From NCBI GenBank assembly GCA_900548905.1, contig URMK01000048.1, forward strand, positions 1-53,704: DNA of 53,704 nucleotides, written 5' to 3'. Of this stretch, positions 14,902-23,648 are shown one piece after another. A program made the translations under genes and the position numbers. Under the pieces are notes generated by a model. The model worked only from the letters and a program-made list of their open reading frames with translations, ran no database searches and was not told the origin of the DNA. Every line of letters starts with the position of its first letter. The first letter of the stretch is position 1. The stretch comes from an uncultured Lachnospiraceae bacterium. GTDB lineage: Bacteria; Bacillota; Clostridia; Lachnospirales; Lachnospiraceae.

Positions 14902-16143
14902 ATGGAAGCAAAGAATACCATGGAAAAAATAAAAGGCGGTGTGACTGCCGCAAAAGGATTTCAGGCAGCGGGTGTGGAAGCGAATGTGAAATATAAGAAC
15001 AGGAAAGACATGGCGATGATCATAAGCCGGGTGCCCTGTAAAGCGGCTGGCGTTTTTACCAGTAATGTGGTGAAGGCGGCTCCAGTGGTCTGGGATCGGG
15101 AAATGATTGATAATTCTCCCTATATCCAGGCTGTGGTGGTGAATTCAGGGATCGCCAATGCCTGTACGGGCCGTCAGGGATATGCGTACTGCCAGGAAAC
15201 GGCCGCTGCCGCTGCCGCTGCGCTGCAGATACCGGAAAATGCCGTGCTGGTTGCTTCCACCGGGGTTATCGGGATGCAGCTTCCCATGGACAGGATTACG
15301 GGCGGTGTGGAAAAGCTGGCCGGCGCTCTTTCGGATACCAGGGAAGCGGGGACGCAGGCGGCGGAAGCTATTATGACCACAGACACGGTTTCCAAACAGG
15401 CGGCGGTGCAGTTTGAAGCGGGCGGAAAAACGGTTACCGTTGGCGGCATGGCAAAAGGAAGCGGGATGATACATCCCAACATGTGTACTATGCTGGGGTT
15501 TGTCACAACGGATATCGCCATTTCCAAAGAGCTTCTCCAGGAAGCGCTCCGGGCAGATGTGACGGACACATTTAACATGATTTCCGTGGACGGCGACACC
15601 TCTACCAATGATACGCTGGTGGTGCTGGCAAACGGCCTTGCGGAAAACCCGGAAATAACGGAAAAAAATGAGGACTATGACAAGTTTGTGGAAGCCCTTC
15701 ATGAGGTGAATGAGACACTTGCGAAGATGATGGCGGGAGACGGGGAAGGGGCCACCGCTCTGTTTGAAACAAAGGTTATCCATGCGGCCAGCAAAGAGGA
15801 CGCAAGGACGCTCGCAAAGTCCGTGATCTGTTCCAGCCTGACCAAAGCGGCTATTTTCGGGCATGATGCCAACTGGGGCCGGATCCTGTGCGCCCTCGGC
15901 TACAGCGGAGCCAGCTTCGATCCACAAGCCCTGGAGCTGTTTTTTGAAAGCAGCGAAGGTCGGATCCGGATTTATAAGGACGGACAGGCGGCGGATTACA
16001 GTGAGGAGCAGGCTACCAAAATCCTTTCCTGCCCGGTGGTTACCGTTGTTGTGGATATGAAAATGGGAGAAGAGCAGGCTACTGCGTGGGGCTGTGATTT
16101 GACCTATGATTATGTGAAAATAAATGCGGATTACCGCTCTTAA
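14902..16143 (+). CDS. argJ: Glutamate N-acetyltransferase/amino-acid acetyltransferase
   Basis: 413 residues. It recycles acetyl groups from acetylornithine to glutamate and may also start the pathway with acetyl-CoA. The family begins IKGGVTAAKGFQAAGV. The self-cleavage region KGSGMIHPNMCTMLGF places the nucleophilic threonine at T196 (preceded by Cys rather than the commoner Ala). The C-terminal ATAWGCDLTYDYVKINADYRS is the ArgJ end signature. The ATG at 14902 has AAAGGAG 5 bases upstream; the in-frame ATG at 14872 lacks a ribosome binding site. argB follows after 27 bp. Confidence 0.97.
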   Translation: MEAKNTMEKIKGGVTAAKGFQAAGVEANVKYKNRKDMAMIISRVPCKAAGVFTSNVVKAAPVVWDREMIDNSPYIQAVVVNSGIANACTGRQGYAYCQETAAAAAAALQIPENAVLVASTGVIGMQLPMDRITGGVEKLAGALSDTREAGTQAAEAIMTTDTVSKQAAVQFEAGGKTVTVGGMAKGSGMIHPNMCTMLGFVTTDIAISKELLQEALRADVTDTFNMISVDGDTSTNDTLVVLANGLAENPEITEKNEDYDKFVEALHEVNETLAKMMAGDGEGATALFETKVIHAASKEDARTLAKSVICSSLTKAAIFGHDANWGRILCALGYSGASFDPQALELFFESSEGRIRIYKDGQAADYSEEQATKILSCPVVTVVVDMKMGEEQATAWGCDLTYDYVKINADYRS

Positions 16144-16170
16144 GAAAGTAATCAGGGAGGAAATGAGCAA

Positions 16171-17058
16171 ATGGAACAAAAAGAAATGGATCAGGTGATG
16201 CAGAAGGCGTCGGTGCTTATCGAGGCCCTGCCTTATATCCAGAAATTTAACCGTAAAATCATTGTGGTAAAATACGGCGGAAGCGCTATGAGCAATGAAG
16301 AGCTGCAAAGGAATGTCATTCAGGATGTTACCCTGCTTAAGCTGGTTGGTTTCAAGCCCATTATTGTCCATGGCGGCGGAAAGGCCATCAGCAAGTGGGT
16401 GGGAAAGGTAGGCAAGGAAGCCAGATTTGTGAACGGCCTGCGTGTGACGGATGAGGAAACCATGGAAATCGCGGAAATGGTCCTGGGCCGTGTGAATAAA
16501 AACCTGGTAACTATGGTGGAAGAGCTGGGTGTTAAGGCTGTGGGTATCAGCGGCAAGGACGGCGGTCTGCTGAGAGTGGATAAAAAATATGCGGACGGAG
16601 AAGATATCGGCTTCGTGGGAGATATCAAGGCCGTGGATCCCAAGGTGCTTTATGACCTTCTGGAAAAGGATTTTCTTCCTATTGTGGCTCCTGTGGGGCT
16701 GGATGATGATTTCAATACCTATAATATCAATGCGGACGACGCGGCTTGTGCCATTGCCAGGGCTGTGGGAGCGGATAAGCTGGTTTTCCTGACGGATATC
16801 GAAGGGCTGTACAAGGATATCAACGATAAATCCTCGTTCATTTCCAGGCTGTCCGCCGCGCAGGCGGAGGAACTGACGGGCAGCGGCGTTATCGGCGGGG
16901 GAATGCTGCCCAAGCTGAATAACTGCACCTCCGCCATCCGCAACGGTGTAAACCGGGTACATATTCTGGACGGCAGGGTCCCTCACTGCCTCCTTCTTGA
17001 GATTTTCACCAATGAAGGCGTGGGGACGGCAATTTATTCGGATGATGACGCACTTTAG
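16171..17058 (+). CDS. argB: Acetylglutamate kinase
   Basis: 295 residues. It phosphorylates N-acetylglutamate. It has the amino acid kinase fold with VVKYGGSAM at about residue 31-39, VHGGGKAIS at about 66-74, and the nucleotide-binding FLTDIEGLY strand near 210. An N-terminal helix of about 20 residues (QVMQKASVLIEALPYIQKF) precedes the core; such an N-helix is found in arginine-sensitive, hexameric forms, so feedback inhibition by arginine is plausible. It lies 27 bp after argJ with an AGGGAGG ribosome binding site. Confidence 0.97.
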   Translation: MEQKEMDQVMQKASVLIEALPYIQKFNRKIIVVKYGGSAMSNEELQRNVIQDVTLLKLVGFKPIIVHGGGKAISKWVGKVGKEARFVNGLRVTDEETMEIAEMVLGRVNKNLVTMVEELGVKAVGISGKDGGLLRVDKKYADGEDIGFVGDIKAVDPKVLYDLLEKDFLPIVAPVGLDDDFNTYNINADDAACAIARAVGADKLVFLTDIEGLYKDINDKSSFISRLSAAQAEELTGSGVIGGGMLPKLNNCTSAIRNGVNRVHILDGRVPHCLLLEIFTNEGVGTAIYSDDDAL

Positions 17059-17062
17059 GAAG

Positions 17063-17093
17063 CAAACAGTTCCGAGCTGTCTGAACTGTCACG
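17063..17093. repeat. Decayed palindrome of the 30-bp family (argB-argD)
   Basis: CAAACAGTTCCGA-GC-TGTCTGAACTGTCAC; the outer GTNAC is lost on the left and the arms hold mismatches. It sits between the argB stop and the argD ribosome binding site. Confidence 0.6.
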
Positions 17094-17108
17094 AAGGGAG
17101 AATGGGAA

Positions 17109-18326
17109 ATGGATGAAAAAGCTTTGAGCATGAAAGAATATATTGACGAGGCGGAAGCCGCCCTGCTTCATACCTATAACCGCTATCAGGTGGTTCTCGA
17201 CAGAGGCGACGGTGTTTACCTGACGGATATCGAAGGGAAAAAATATCTGGATTTCTGTGCGGGAATCGCTGTTTTTGCCCTGGGGTATAATAACCGGGAA
17301 TACAACGATGCGCTGAAAAGCCAGATTGACAAGGTAATCCATACCTCCAATTATTACTATAATGTGCCTGCCGTGGAAGCGGCCGTTAAGATGAAAAAAG
17401 TATCCGGCATGGATCGGGTTTTCTTTACCAACAGCGGCGCGGAGGCGGTGGAAGGCGCACTGAAGGCCGCCCGCAAATATGCCTTCCTGAAGGACCAAAA
17501 AACGGATCATGAGATAATTGCCATGAACCACTCCTTTCACGGACGGACCTTCGGCGCTCTTTCCGTAACCGGCAATCCCCGCTATCGGGAAGCCTTTGAG
17601 CCTATGATAGGCCATATCCGTTTTGCGGATCTGAACGATTATGACAGCGTCCTGGCCCGGGTGACGGACAAAACCTGTGCCATTATCATGGAAACCGTAC
17701 AGGGGGAGGGCGGGATTTACCCCGCTTCTGAAGAATTCCTGAAAAAGGTGCGCGCCCTCTGTGATGAAAAGGATATCCTTCTTATTCTGGATGAAATCCA
17801 GTGCGGCATGGGACGCACTGGTGAGATGTTCGCCTGGCAGCGTTTCGGCGTAAAACCGGACATTATGACAACTGCCAAGGCGCTGGGCTGCGGCGTCCCG
17901 GTGGGAGCTTTCCTGATGACGGAGAAGGTGGGGGCCCATTCCCTCACCAGCGGGGACCACGGCACCACCTATGGCGGGAACCCTCTTGCCTGTGCGGCTG
18001 TGAGCAAAGTGCTTGATTTATTCGAAAAGGACCATATAATAGATCATGTGAGAGAAGTCGGTGCATATCTGGAAGAAAAGCTTAAGGGTCTTGTGGATAA
18101 GTATGCTTTTATAGAAGAGCACAGAGGACTTGGGCTGATGCAGGGATTGGTTTTCAGCGTGCCGGTGGGAGACATTATCGCCCGGGCACTGGAGAAAGGC
18201 CTGATTCTCATTAATGCCGGCACGAACATTATCCGCTTTGTACCGCCTCTTGTTATTACAAGAGAACATGTGGATGAAATGCTCGCTGTCCTCACCGAAT
18301 GCCTGGATGAGACGAAGAAATCCTGA
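17109..18326 (+). CDS. argD: Acetylornithine aminotransferase
   Basis: 405 residues, a class III PLP aminotransferase converting acetylglutamate semialdehyde to acetylornithine. Motifs: FTNSGAEAVEGALKAAR (phosphate-binding), MNHSFHGRTFG, LILDEIQCGMGRTG with the PLP-aspartate, and TTAKALGCG carrying the Schiff-base lysine K257. The length and N-terminal start match the family; GGGAG is about 8 bases upstream. It ends the argJBD run; the next gene starts only 24 bp later, so a solute-binding protein may be co-transcribed with the arg genes. Confidence 0.97.
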   Translation: MDEKALSMKEYIDEAEAALLHTYNRYQVVLDRGDGVYLTDIEGKKYLDFCAGIAVFALGYNNREYNDALKSQIDKVIHTSNYYYNVPAVEAAVKMKKVSGMDRVFFTNSGAEAVEGALKAARKYAFLKDQKTDHEIIAMNHSFHGRTFGALSVTGNPRYREAFEPMIGHIRFADLNDYDSVLARVTDKTCAIIMETVQGEGGIYPASEEFLKKVRALCDEKDILLILDEIQCGMGRTGEMFAWQRFGVKPDIMTTAKALGCGVPVGAFLMTEKVGAHSLTSGDHGTTYGGNPLACAAVSKVLDLFEKDHIIDHVREVGAYLEEKLKGLVDKYAFIEEHRGLGLMQGLVFSVPVGDIIARALEKGLILINAGTNIIRFVPPLVITREHVDEMLAVLTECLDETKKS

Positions 18327-18350
18327 ACAGATAGTCAAAAGGAGAAATGA

Positions 18351-19856
18351 ATGAAGCTTTGGAAAAGAATTCTGGCCGTGGCTGTGGTGGCAGCTGCCGC
18401 CGGCGTGTTACTCTATTTTGGAATCGGCAGCAACAGGCTGGCGGGTCTGGCAGAAATTCCGGACAATGCCCTGATCAGCAAACCTACAATTAACCTGTGG
18501 TATACGGATGAGGCGCTTGGGGATTATTTGGGAAGCGTCGCCCTGGATTTTTCCGAAGAAAAAAATGTCCGTGTTATTCCAAAGCTGGTTTCCGGCCTGG
18601 AGTACCTGGAAAACATAAACAAGGATTCCCTGCAGACCAATACCTATCCGGATCTTTATATTATAAGCAATGACAGCCTGGAAAAGGCCAGTCTGTCGGG
18701 ACTGGCAAGCACCATTCAGGACGGGGCGGGGGTTGTGACGGAAAGCAATTTTTCACGGCCGGCCCTGGATGCGGTGACCTATGACGGAAACCTGATTGGT
18801 TATCCTTTTTATTTTGAGACAAGCGCCCTGGTATATAACAAAACCTATATGGAGGCTCTTGCCCTGCGTTCCCTGGAGGCGGAAGCGGATGCCCTGGCCG
18901 GGGAGGAAGCTATGCAGGCGCTGGATGAAAACGGTGAGCCTTTGGAGGAAGGGGCGGAAGGGGAAAACCCGGAACAGGAAAGCTTTACGGCGGATGAAGC
19001 CCGGCTTCAGGAACGGATCGATTCCATGATCCCTTCCACCATTGATAATATCCTCACCTTTGCGGACAGCTATGACGCCCCGGAACAGGTGGAAGCGGTA
19101 TTTAAATGGGATGTTGCGGATATCTTCTATAATTATTTTTTTGTCGGGAATTATATTGATGTAGGCGGCCCGTCCGGGGATAATACGCAGGAAATCGATA
19201 TTTATAACCTGGACGCCATCAAATGCCTGCTGGCTTACCAGGAACTAAATCAGTTTTTTTCCATCGATCCCGATGAAGTGGATTATGATTCCGTCGTCCG
19301 GGAATTTATCGACGGTAAGCTGGTATTTACCGTAGCTACCACGGATATCGTGGCGAAAATTGAGGAAGCGAAGAAAAACGGGGAGTTCCCTTATGAGTAC
19401 GGGGTTACCAATGTCCCGAATATCAATGAGGAGCTGCAGACGAAGAGCCTGTCGGTTACCAATGCGGTGGTGGTAAACGGCTACAGCCAGAAAAAGGATA
19501 TCGCCAATGAATTTGCCGCGTACCTGACTGTGGACAGGGCGCAGAACCTGTATGAACGGACAGGGCGGATGCCGGCCAAAAAAGGAGTGACCTTTGAGTC
19601 CCCCCAGGCAGAAGCTTTCGGCAGGGAATATGAGCTTTCCGTGCCGATTCCGAAAATGATGGCGACAAGCAATTACTGGGTGCAGATGGAAATCGCCTTT
19701 ACCCGGATCTGGTCCGGGGAAGGGGTCTCCGATACCCTGAAGGCCCTCTCTGAAAAAATAATGACGCAGGTAACCGGAGAACCGTTTGAAGAGGAATTCA
19801 TCGAGGAGCCTGCAGAAGAAACCGCAGGGGAAGATTATCCAGGCGAAGAAGAATAG
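18351..19856 (+). CDS. Membrane-anchored extracellular solute-binding protein
   Basis: 501 residues. The first 27 residues contain a hydrophobic anchor (ILAVAVVAAAAGVLLYFGI) with no lipobox cysteine, so it is probably held by an uncleaved N-terminal helix. The remainder looks like a type 1 (sugar-type) binding protein: NLWYTDEAL, YPDLYIISND, YPFYFETSALVYNK and a GRMPAKKG motif near 405. Two strongly acidic stretches stand out: an insertion at about 176-222 (AEADALAGEEAMQ, EGAEGENPEQ) and the C-terminal tail (EEEFIEEPAEE). No permease or ATPase genes adjoin. It lies 24 bp after argD. Ligand unknown. Confidence 0.85.
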   Translation: MKLWKRILAVAVVAAAAGVLLYFGIGSNRLAGLAEIPDNALISKPTINLWYTDEALGDYLGSVALDFSEEKNVRVIPKLVSGLEYLENINKDSLQTNTYPDLYIISNDSLEKASLSGLASTIQDGAGVVTESNFSRPALDAVTYDGNLIGYPFYFETSALVYNKTYMEALALRSLEAEADALAGEEAMQALDENGEPLEEGAEGENPEQESFTADEARLQERIDSMIPSTIDNILTFADSYDAPEQVEAVFKWDVADIFYNYFFVGNYIDVGGPSGDNTQEIDIYNLDAIKCLLAYQELNQFFSIDPDEVDYDSVVREFIDGKLVFTVATTDIVAKIEEAKKNGEFPYEYGVTNVPNINEELQTKSLSVTNAVVVNGYSQKKDIANEFAAYLTVDRAQNLYERTGRMPAKKGVTFESPQAEAFGREYELSVPIPKMMATSNYWVQMEIAFTRIWSGEGVSDTLKALSEKIMTQVTGEPFEEEFIEEPAEETAGEDYPGEEE

Positions 19857-19885
19857 TAACAGATCAGACCTGTCTGAGCTGTTAT
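19856..19885. repeat. 30-bp intergenic palindrome
   Basis: GTAACAGATCAGAC, CT, GTCTGAGCTGTTAT. It begins on the last base of the preceding stop codon. Confidence 0.8.
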
Positions 19886-19896
19886 GAAGAATAACC

Positions 19897-19926
19897 GTCA
19901 CGGTTCAAACTTGTCCGAACCGTGAC
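19897..19926. repeat. 30-bp intergenic palindrome, second of a tandem pair
   Basis: GTCACGGTTCAAAC, TT, GTCCGAACCGTGAC, 11 bp after the previous copy. The two differ in the outer arm (GTCACG against GTAACA) with compensating changes on both sides. Confidence 0.8.
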
Positions 19927-19955
19927 GAATAATCAGCCGAACACATGGGCAAAAT

Positions 19956-19998
19956 GTAGGAAAGGACAGGTGCAGCGTCTGCTGTACCGGTTTCCTAC
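19956..19998. terminator. Hairpin after the solute-binding protein gene
   Basis: GTAGGAAA pairs with TTTCCTAC, with CAGGTGCAG/CTGC-type partial pairing inside, followed by GTAAAAAAA. On the minus strand no gene needs it. As a plus-strand terminator it lacks a U tract, so this is tentative. A second small hairpin, GGAGCG/CGCTCC, follows at about 20010-20028. Confidence 0.3.
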
Positions 19999-20045
19999 GT
20001 AAAAAAAGCGGAGCGCATTGTTCGCTCCCATGACAGGAGGCCCAT

Positions 20046-20477
20046 ATGATTGGTTTGATTATTGCTTTGATTTCCGGTGCGCTGATGAGTATCCAGGGAG
20101 TTTTTAATACAGAGGTCACCAAGTCGTCCAGTATCTGGGCGGCAAACTGCTTTGTGCAGTTCACTGCGCTGGTGGTGTGCCTGATCGCCTGGGCATTTGC
20201 CGATCGAAGTTCCCTTCTGGGTGTTTTCCAGGTACAGCCCAAATACATGCTTCTGGGAGGCGCTATCGGTGCTTTTATTACCTATACCGTCATTAAGAGC
20301 ATGGATATGCTGGGGCCGGCCAGGGCGGTAATGCTCATTGTGGTAGCCCAGCTGCTGGTGGCATACGTCATAGAGCTTTTCGGGATGTTCGGCGTGGAAA
20401 AGACCGGATGGGAATGGCGGAAGGCAATCGGGATGGCAGTAGCCATAGCCGGGATCGTGATTTTTAAATGGAAATAA
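20046..20477 (+). CDS. DMT family transporter (YdcZ/DUF606 type)
   Basis: 143 residues with about five hydrophobic segments, from MIGLIIALISGALMSIQGVFN to the C-terminal AIGMAVAIAGIVIFKWK. The half-length size and the GALMSIQGVFNTEV start followed by GGAIGAFITYTVI fit the DUF606/YdcZ subgroup of drug/metabolite transporters, which work as dimers. The substrate is not predictable. An AGGAGG ribosome binding site precedes the ATG. It stands between the arg region and the competence block. Confidence 0.82.
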   Translation: MIGLIIALISGALMSIQGVFNTEVTKSSSIWAANCFVQFTALVVCLIAWAFADRSSLLGVFQVQPKYMLLGGAIGAFITYTVIKSMDMLGPARAVMLIVVAQLLVAYVIELFGMFGVEKTGWEWRKAIGMAVAIAGIVIFKWK

Positions 20478-20606
20478 ACAAGGCGGACAAAAACAAACTT
20501 TCCCTTGTAAAACCATTGTTTTTATCTTACAATAAAAGAGCAGCGGCATACGGGGGCCTTTTCGTATGATTGACGGAATTCCGTGATCATTGGAAAAGGA
20601 GATAAC

Positions 20607-21272
20607 ATGTCAAAATGCAGAATTACTCCAGTACTTATTACAGTACTGGTCTTTCTTTTCGTTTTAAACGGCTGCGGCAGGGGAATGGAATTACAGGAAC
20701 TGACGCAGCAGCCGGAGTCCGTGCATGAAAACAGCGGGGAACCTGCCGAAGAGGCCGGTACGGTGTCTGCGGAGGACGCCGGGAAGGCTTCCGGCTCATC
20801 CGCCGGGGCGGGGGAGGAAATACTGCCTTCCCATTGCCTGGTACATATATGCGGTGAGGTACAGGATCCGGGGGTGTACAGCCTGCCGGAGGGCAGCCGG
20901 GTGGTGGATGCCATACGGGCGGCCGGCGGCCTGACGGAGGATGCGTCGGAAAGAAACGTGAACCAGGCGGCGGCCGTTACCGATGGCATGCAGATTGTAG
21001 TGCCTACGCTGGAGGAAGCGCAAAGCGGCGGCAATGCTTGGAATACGGATGCACAGGGTGTAAGAAGCACAGATGACGGACTGGTGAATATCAATACCGC
21101 GGATGTGTCACAGCTGATGACACTTCCCGGAATCGGTCAGACGAGGGCGGAAGCCATTGCGGCTTACCGGCAGCAGCATGGGAACTTTCGTACCATTGAG
21201 GAGATTATGAAGGTGGACGGGATCAAGGAAGGGAGCTTTGCAAAGCTTAAGGCCAGGATTACCGTCAGATAG
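20607..21272 (+). CDS. comEA: Competence protein ComEA (lipoprotein form)
   Basis: 221 residues. A signal peptide ends in a lipobox (FVLNGC), so it is predicted to be lipid-anchored, unlike the transmembrane anchor of Bacillus ComEA. A low-complexity Glu/Ala/Ser stretch follows. Next comes an SLBB domain (HICGEVQDPGVYSLPEGSRVVDAIRAAGG) and a C-terminal helix-hairpin-helix pair (VNINTADVSQLMTLPGIGQTRAEAI) that binds incoming DNA. The ATG at 20607 has AAGGAG 5 bases upstream; an in-frame ATG at 20583 lies before that site. comEC lies four genes downstream on the same strand. Confidence 0.93.
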   Translation: MSKCRITPVLITVLVFLFVLNGCGRGMELQELTQQPESVHENSGEPAEEAGTVSAEDAGKASGSSAGAGEEILPSHCLVHICGEVQDPGVYSLPEGSRVVDAIRAAGGLTEDASERNVNQAAAVTDGMQIVVPTLEEAQSGGNAWNTDAQGVRSTDDGLVNINTADVSQLMTLPGIGQTRAEAIAAYRQQHGNFRTIEEIMKVDGIKEGSFAKLKARITVR

Positions 21273-21310
21273 TCAGAAACAAGATTTTCTGGAATTTCTT
21301 TGGAGGAACT

Positions 21311-22000
21311 ATGGCAAAGCGGGTTTTGGTTGTAGACGATGAAAAACTGATTGTGAAAGGGATCCGGTTCAGCCTGGAGCAGGACGGAATGGAAGTCACC
21401 TGTGCCTATGACGGGGAGGAAGCCCTGGAAATGGCAAGGAATACGGAATTTGATATTATCCTGCTGGATATCATGCTGCCGAAGCTGACGGGCCTGGAGG
21501 TCTGCCAGCAGATCAGGGAGTTTTCCAATGTACCCATCGTCATGCTTACGGCAAAGGATGATGATATGGATAAAATCATGGGGCTGGAATACGGTGCGGA
21601 TGATTATATCACCAAGCCCTTTAACATCCTGGAGGTAAAAGCCAGGATCAAGGCCATCATGAGAAGGACGACAGTCAGGGATAACGCATCCAATGCGCCC
21701 AAAACAATAGTGAACGGTGATCTGCGCCTGGATTGTGACAGCAGGCGTGTCTATATTGCGGGGAAAGAAGTGAACCTGACCGCAAAGGAATTTGATGTGC
21801 TGGAGCTTCTGGCGCTGAATCCCAATAAGGTATACAGCCGTGAGAATCTTCTGAAGCTGGTATGGGGGAGTGATTACCCCGGGGATGTGCGTACCGTGGA
21901 CGTACACATCAGAAGGCTTCGTGAAAAGATCGAGAGCAATCCCAGTGAACCGAGATTTGTGCATACTAAATGGGGAGTAGGGTACTTTTTCCGTGCCTGA
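21311..22000 (+). CDS. OmpR/PhoB-type response regulator
   Basis: 229 residues. The receiver domain (1-120) has acidic residues VVDDE, phosphorylation site D53 in LLDIMLP, T80 and K102 in ITKPFN. The winged-helix domain (about 130-229) reads LTAKEFDVLELLALNPNKVYSRENLL and VDVHIRRLREKIE. It resembles WalR/VicR regulators in sequence but its context differs. It follows comEA by 38 bp and precedes a histidine kinase, so the two form a system embedded in the competence gene block. Confidence 0.93.
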   Translation: MAKRVLVVDDEKLIVKGIRFSLEQDGMEVTCAYDGEEALEMARNTEFDIILLDIMLPKLTGLEVCQQIREFSNVPIVMLTAKDDDMDKIMGLEYGADDYITKPFNILEVKARIKAIMRRTTVRDNASNAPKTIVNGDLRLDCDSRRVYIAGKEVNLTAKEFDVLELLALNPNKVYSRENLLKLVWGSDYPGDVRTVDVHIRRLREKIESNPSEPRFVHTKWGVGYFFRA

Positions 22001-22014
22001 ATCCCATCCGGAGA

Positions 22015-22039
22015 CGGCCCGGGCTTGTGTACCGGGCCG
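22015..22039. other. Stable hairpin between response regulator and kinase genes
   Basis: CGGCCCGG and CCGGGCCG arms with a 9-nt loop. It is not followed by a T run, so it may shape mRNA stability or relative expression rather than terminate. Confidence 0.5.
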
Positions 22040-22125
22040 CACTCCTTATTCCTGCGGACTGTAATCTGCTGTGCGGGGGTTTTGGACTGTAAACAATGTC
22101 AGGCTGAATAGTAGGAGCTGCCAAA

Positions 22126-23616
22126 ATGCTTACCAGGCTTAAAGAGTTATTCCACAAAATACCGGCTCTCAGGAGCATGAAGGTCTATATATTCCTGCTT
22201 ATGCTGATCATGGGGATTCTTCCCAGCATTTTTATGCGGGTGGGCATTCTCCAGAGTTATGAAGAACGTGCGGTTGACCTGAGGACCTCCGATACACAGA
22301 CCCAATTCAAGATTATTGCAAACCATCTTCTGAATAATAATTATCTTCAGGACACCTCCTCGGAAGCTATCAATGCGGAGCTGGAGCAGATGTCCAATCT
22401 GTATGACGGACGCGTTATCATTATCAATAACAATTTCCGGGTTGTAAAAGATACATATAGTATCAGTGAAGGCAAGACCATGATCTCGGAAGAGGTCATC
22501 CTCTGCTTCAAGGGGCAGAGCAGTACGAAATACGATAAGAAAAACGGTTATATCGAAATGACCATACCTATTGAGGAAACCAGCTCCGGCAAGAGCCAGA
22601 CGGCCTCCCCCGATACGGTGAAAAAGGATAATGCCGGCCAGGTGCAGGGCGTCATGCTTGCCAGTGTATCCACGGACAGCATAGCTGCCACAATGGAGAT
22701 TCTGAACCGGAAGGCCATGATCATAGAAATCGTGATGATTATCTGTATTTTCGGGGTTGCGGTAGGGTTTTCCACCATACTGGTGAAGCCCTTCAACCGG
22801 GTTACCCAGGCTATAACGGAGGTAAAGGACGGTTTTACCGACGAACCTATCTCCGTGCCTGATTATATAGAAACAGAGCATATCATTAATGCTTTTAACC
22901 AGCTTCTGACCCAGATGAAGGTAATTGACGATTCCCGCCAGGAATTTGTTTCCAATGTATCCCACGAACTGAAGACGCCGCTGACCTCCATGAAAGTGCT
23001 GGCGGATTCCCTCATGCAGCAGCAGGATGCCCCGCTTGCGCTCTATCAGGAATTCATGCAGGACATTGCGGATGAAATCGAGCGGGAGAATAAAATCATC
23101 AACGATTTGCTTTCTCTTGTGAAGATGGATAAGACCGCCGCCCAGATGAACATTTCTTCGGTGGATGTAAACGAGCTGATCGAGTCCGTGCTCAAGCGAC
23201 TGCGCCCCATTGCCCGTCTGAGGGATGTGGAAGTGGTTTTCGAAAGCATCCGGCCGGTAACGGCGGAGCTGGACGATGTGAAAATCACGCAGGTATTTAC
23301 CAATCTGGTTGAAAATGCCATTAAATACAATAAGGAGCACGGATGGGTAAAGGTTCTTCTGGATGCGGATCATCAGTTTTTTACCGTGGAAATCTCCGAT
23401 TCCGGAATCGGCATCCCGGAATCGGATTATGATCATATATTTGAACGGTTTTACCGGGTGGACAAATCCCATTCCCGGGAAATCGGAGGTACCGGCCTGG
23501 GTCTGGCTATTACAAGGAATGCCGTACTGCTTCACAGAGGATCGGTGAAGGTAACCAGCCTGGAAGGGCAGGGCACCTGCTTTACGGTGAAAATTCCCCT
23601 CACCTATGTGAGATAA
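22126..23616 (+). CDS. Sensor histidine kinase with extracytoplasmic sensor and HAMP
   Basis: 496 residues. First membrane helix about 19-38, an extracytoplasmic sensor of about 160 residues (NLYDGRVIIINNNFRVVKDT is a Cache/PAS-like strand pattern), second helix about 201-223, HAMP about 222-275, then HisKA with the phosphoacceptor histidine in SNVSHELKTPLTSMK. The HATPase_c boxes are N (NLVENAIKYN), G1 (ISDSGIGIP) and G2 (GGTGLGLAI). It is WalK-like in layout but lacks PAS. It should phosphorylate the upstream regulator. GerMN follows after about 30 bp. Confidence 0.93.
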   Translation: MLTRLKELFHKIPALRSMKVYIFLLMLIMGILPSIFMRVGILQSYEERAVDLRTSDTQTQFKIIANHLLNNNYLQDTSSEAINAELEQMSNLYDGRVIIINNNFRVVKDTYSISEGKTMISEEVILCFKGQSSTKYDKKNGYIEMTIPIEETSSGKSQTASPDTVKKDNAGQVQGVMLASVSTDSIAATMEILNRKAMIIEIVMIICIFGVAVGFSTILVKPFNRVTQAITEVKDGFTDEPISVPDYIETEHIINAFNQLLTQMKVIDDSRQEFVSNVSHELKTPLTSMKVLADSLMQQQDAPLALYQEFMQDIADEIERENKIINDLLSLVKMDKTAAQMNISSVDVNELIESVLKRLRPIARLRDVEVVFESIRPVTAELDDVKITQVFTNLVENAIKYNKEHGWVKVLLDADHQFFTVEISDSGIGIPESDYDHIFERFYRVDKSHSREIGGTGLGLAITRNAVLLHRGSVKVTSLEGQGTCFTVKIPLTYVR

Positions 23617-23648
23617 GGTAACCGTTCGTGCGGAAGGAGGATAAACTG

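Noticed and set aside
15145..16986. A 613-residue open frame on the minus strand across argJ and argB
   Set aside because: It is antisense to two clearly conserved enzymes, has no ribosome binding site or recognisable domain, and its residue make-up (His, Ile and Arg rich) is that of a mirrored coding frame.
22147..23535. A 462-residue minus-strand frame opposite the histidine kinase
   Set aside because: Same reasons: complete overlap with a conserved kinase, no domain, His/Gly-rich shadow composition.
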